Source: Bog-473 sp963764305 (GTDB lineage: Bacteria; Actinomycetota; Acidimicrobiia; Acidimicrobiales; RAAP-2). From it: a stretch of DNA of 64,000 nt. Below are positions 61,345-64,000 of this stretch, one piece after another; the stretch's first letter is position 1; each line of letters opens with the position of its first letter. Location of the stretch: positions 620,001 to 684,000 of the forward strand of contig CAVXSD010000006.1 of the NCBI GenBank assembly GCA_963764305.1, given 5' to 3'. A program made the translations under genes and the position numbers. Under the pieces are notes generated by a model. It was not told where the DNA came from and did not search any database. It saw nothing but the letters and a program-made list of their open reading frames with translations.

Positions 61345-62712
61345 ATGAGTCTCACGGCCAACACTGAACCTGCGCTTGAGCACTCACCAGACGCCGATGT
61401 ATCCGAGGGCGGTGGATCTCATCGGTTCGCATGGTACTTAGGTGGAATCGTCGTCATCGGCGTTGTCGCAAGAATCCTGTTCGTTGCCGGATGGACCTGG
61501 GGAGCGCCCGTGCACGGCGGCGACCCACTTTTCTTCCAGCAATCTGCAGCACACATCGCTAATGGCAAGGGCTATGTCGATCAGTTCCTGGGCAACGGAC
61601 CCTTGGTACCCACAGCGGAACATCCCCCGGCGTTCAGCTTCCTGCTCGCCGGATTGGACCTGATGCACGTTAGATCCGTCGATGCCCACCGGGTTGCGCT
61701 CGCCATTATCTCCTCCCTCGGCGTACTGGCCATGGGCCTGCTGGGCCGAAGATTGGCGGGTGCCGGCGTCGGGCTACTGGCAGCAGGCATAGCGGCACTG
61801 GACCCGCTGTGGGTGCAGTGGGGCGGCTTCCTCATGAGCGAGAGCCTCTATCTGGTCATCGTCCCGGCGATGCTCCTGTTCGCACTCCGTTGCCTGGACG
61901 GGCCAAACCCCTGGGACTTCCTCGGCCTTGGTCTCCTGATCGGCATTGCCACGCTCACTCGCAGTGAGGCGGTCGATTTTGTGGTGCTGCTCGGGGTCGT
62001 TGTCGTCGTCCTTGCTACAGGAGCATGGCGGGAGCGAATGGTCTTCGCAATGGTGTTCCTGGCCGGGGCAGGTCTCTTTCTTGTGCCCTGGGTCGTTCGG
62101 AACGACATCCAGATGGGGTCGCTGACCCTGTCCACCAACGAGGGACTCACGCTGTCAGGTTCTTACTCTGCGGGCACCTTTTCGCCCTCCAGCCCTCTCT
62201 ACGGAAGCTTCGACAACAACACCCAGTTCGGCGCAGCGGCGATCATCTTTGATTACGAAAAACCACCCGATCACGCCAAACACTGGACGGAAGTGACCTT
62301 GAGTAATGCGCTGGGCAGCGGGGCGACGACCTACGCCCGCGAGCATCTCTCGGACTTGCCTGGCGTAGTGCTTGCCCGTGAAGGTCGAGTGTGGGGGGTG
62401 TTTGCGCCAGGGAGCGAGTTGACCTTTGACGCCACCGAGGATGGGACCGGTCGTGGACTCAAGCAAGCAGGACAGATCCTCAACTGGGTGCTGCTACCCT
62501 TCGCACTTCTCGGTGCCGTGCTGCTTGGTAGGCGATCCCGGCGACGGCTGCTCGTCATATTGATCCCTGTCGTGGTCGTCGCCATCAATGCTGCGGTGTT
62601 CTACGGGAGCACTCGACTTCGTGTGGCCGCAGAACCGTCCATTGACGTACTGGCCGCCATCGGTGCGCTGTGGCTTAGAGTACGCATTGTGGCCTTGGGG
62701 ACTGCCGGATGA
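61345..62712 (+). CDS. GT39-like glycosyltransferase (GT-C fold)
   Basis: A 455-residue polytopic membrane protein with about ten helices. The first outer loop contains HGGDPLFFQQSA with the aspartate expected at the GT-C catalytic site, followed by AEHPPAFSFLLAGL and FLMSESLYLVIVPAML, which match dolichyl-phosphate-mannose transferase-like GT39 proteins. TAGGAG lies seven bases before the ATG. It probably transfers a sugar from a polyprenyl-phosphate donor to an envelope acceptor. Confidence 0.84.
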   Translation: MSLTANTEPALEHSPDADVSEGGGSHRFAWYLGGIVVIGVVARILFVAGWTWGAPVHGGDPLFFQQSAAHIANGKGYVDQFLGNGPLVPTAEHPPAFSFLLAGLDLMHVRSVDAHRVALAIISSLGVLAMGLLGRRLAGAGVGLLAAGIAALDPLWVQWGGFLMSESLYLVIVPAMLLFALRCLDGPNPWDFLGLGLLIGIATLTRSEAVDFVVLLGVVVVVLATGAWRERMVFAMVFLAGAGLFLVPWVVRNDIQMGSLTLSTNEGLTLSGSYSAGTFSPSSPLYGSFDNNTQFGAAAIIFDYEKPPDHAKHWTEVTLSNALGSGATTYAREHLSDLPGVVLAREGRVWGVFAPGSELTFDATEDGTGRGLKQAGQILNWVLLPFALLGAVLLGRRSRRRLLVILIPVVVVAINAAVFYGSTRLRVAAEPSIDVLAAIGALWLRVRIVALGTAG

Positions 62713-62883
62713 TCGACCAGCGAAGGGGACCCTATCCACACGCCAAGTAGTGCCTGCTTGAACGGAGGCAGGTCGACTGCGGCCTGATCTTACCCTGATC
62801 TACGGTCGCCCCGTGAGCCCGATGCCGCAACCCGGCGAAACCGTGCGCCGGGATTCATTGCCCATTCAGGGCGCTGCTGGCTG

Positions 62884-64000
62884 ATGATCTATGACAACCA
62901 GCTCCAGGCGCAGGAGTCGGCGGCGATGACGTGGAGGCCGACGGCGGTCAAGATCCTGACCGTGTGGGGCTTCGCCATCCCGGTCGGGGCGTATCTCGCC
63001 CTGCTCGCGCACTACCAGGTCAACGCCATCGCGGGCGACCAATGGTCCGACGTGGGAGTGATCGCCCATCCCGATTGGTCGTCGCTCTGGGCCGTCCATA
63101 CCGACTACCGAGTCTTATTCCCGAACCTCATCGTGATCGGGCTGGCTCACACGGTGAGGTTCAATATCGAGGTCGAGGAGTTCCTCGAGCGCGCTCATGC
63201 TGCTAGGCGCCGTCGCGTTGCTCATTTGAGCACACAAGCGCCGCTCGGCCATGCCATTGTTCTTCAACATCCCCGTCGCCTTCGTCATGTTGACCTTCGC
63301 TCAGTGGCAGAACACGCTCTGGGGCTTTCAAATGGCCTGGTATCTCATTGTGCTCGCGTTCGCTCTGATCGTGAACCTGCTCGATCGACCCCAGCTCGGG
63401 CGCTTCGTCTTCGTATTGGCCGTCCTCGCTGCCGTTGTTGGCAGCTACTCATCCATCCAAGGGTTGCTGATCTGGCCTGTCGGTCTCGTGCTGCTTCTAC
63501 CGCGGGCGCCCTCGGTGGACCTTCGTCAGTTGGATTGCAGCGGCCGTGGCGACGACTGCGGTGTACTTCAACCACAACGACTCCCAATCCTCCATCAGCC
63601 CCGCCTACGCGCTCCAGCACCCGCTCTTATCGCTCAAGTTCTTCCTGTTTGCTTTGGGAGATGTCGTGGGCGTTCAGAGGAAGTCCTCGGGTATCCTTTC
63701 GACGGCCACGAGCGCCCCGGCAATCCCGCGGTTCTCGCCTTCGGGGCTGTGATCCTGGTGCTGGCCGTCTTCGTGGTGGCCAAGTGGGGCCTGCGCCGAG
63801 ACGAACGCACAGGGACGCCGATCGGCGTTGCACTGATCCTCTTCGGACTTCTCTTTGACGTGCTCATCACCGAGGGAAAGGCTTTCTACGCGTACTTGGG
63901 CGCATCTCAGTCCCGGTACGTGACCTACGACGTGATGGTGGTCGTCGGCATCTACCTCGCCACGCTTGGCGACCTCCACGCTCGCGTGGTCACCCGGATC
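62884..64000 (+). pseudogene. Polytopic membrane protein, multiply broken and cut by the window end
   Basis: The N-terminus (MTWRPTAVKILTVWGFAIPVG, ATG 62926 or 62884) and ~100 codons are in one frame. Then come ALMLLGAVALLI in a second frame, an in-frame TGA at about 63226 where a Trp codon is expected, FAQWQNTLWGFQMAWYLIVLAFAL, a shift near 63500 to ATTAVYFNHNDSQSSIS, and a shift near 63668 to RSEEVLGYPFDGHERPGN and the final helices. The LWGFQ(I/M)xWYL motif recurs in large actinobacterial membrane proteins thought to be GT-C-like; function is not established. At least two +1 events, one -1 and one nonsense change are needed. The 3' end is outside the window. Confidence 0.7.

Overview
The window is a 64 kb, GC-rich, densely coded stretch of an actinobacterial chromosome. 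The actinobacterial call rests on a WhiB-family regulator, a mycothiol-dependent (MDMPI/TIGR03083) enzyme, a class III cyclase fused to an alpha/beta hydrolase, and the order ndk / mreBCD-PBP2 / two radical-SAM-linked genes / rne-rplU-rpmA / obg-proB-proA. The layout fits an uncultured member of the Acidimicrobiia or a relative; this placement is inference.

Positions 303-27239 form a housekeeping block, almost all on the minus strand. Read 5' to 3' on that strand it runs tig, clpP, clpX, folC, ndk, mreB, mreC, mreD, PBP2 (mrdA), two radical-SAM-linked genes, rne, rplU, rpmA. A plus-strand pair (purine nucleoside phosphorylase, VOC protein) interrupts it. A second minus-strand train follows: copper amine oxidase, DtxR-type metal regulator, MTA/SAH-deaminase-like amidohydrolase, obg, proB, proA, MoxR ATPase, CoxE-like VWA protein, histidine phosphatase. 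Most joints in this train are 4-base stop/start overlaps (GTGA or ATGA), so it probably acts as one or a few long, translationally coupled operons. rodA, valS and a second clpP, commonly near these genes in actinobacteria, are absent here.

Positions 27300-42900 hold accessory and stress-type genes: a mycothiol-dependent enzyme, a small zinc-ribbon protein, a D-aminoacylase-like amidohydrolase, a hydrolase-cyclase fusion, a membrane-anchored double beta-propeller, PPK2, a small membrane protein, a cation P-type ATPase, an HlyD-like adaptor, and DUF1269, SHOCT and DUF6325 genes.

Positions 40300-56100 contain scars of rearrangement: a cupin and a TetR gene that both lost their 5' ends at one junction, N- and C-terminal halves of IS110-type transposases 11 kb apart, a degraded tyrosine recombinase beside tRNA-Pro(TGG), a broken O-acyltransferase and a truncated cupin. 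Intact genes among them are an orphan ParA with a zinc-ribbon partner, a DUF3089 hydrolase, an MFS exporter, a LOG-type hydrolase, an FkbM methyltransferase, an SRPBCC protein and a DUF1801 protein. tRNA-Arg(TCT) and tRNA-His(GTG) follow.

Positions 56800-64000 carry a dehydrogenase pair (SDR plus zinc MDR), a convergent FGGY kinase with a perfect 14-base palindrome at its start, a WhiB/small membrane protein pair, and two polytopic envelope proteins, the last damaged and cut by the window end.

Several genes, including the normally essential clpX, carry single-base frameshifts, most of them +1. This pattern looks more like sequence or assembly error than gene decay, although the mobile-element remnants look truly decayed. 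I found no CRISPR array, restriction system or recognised phage-defence system.
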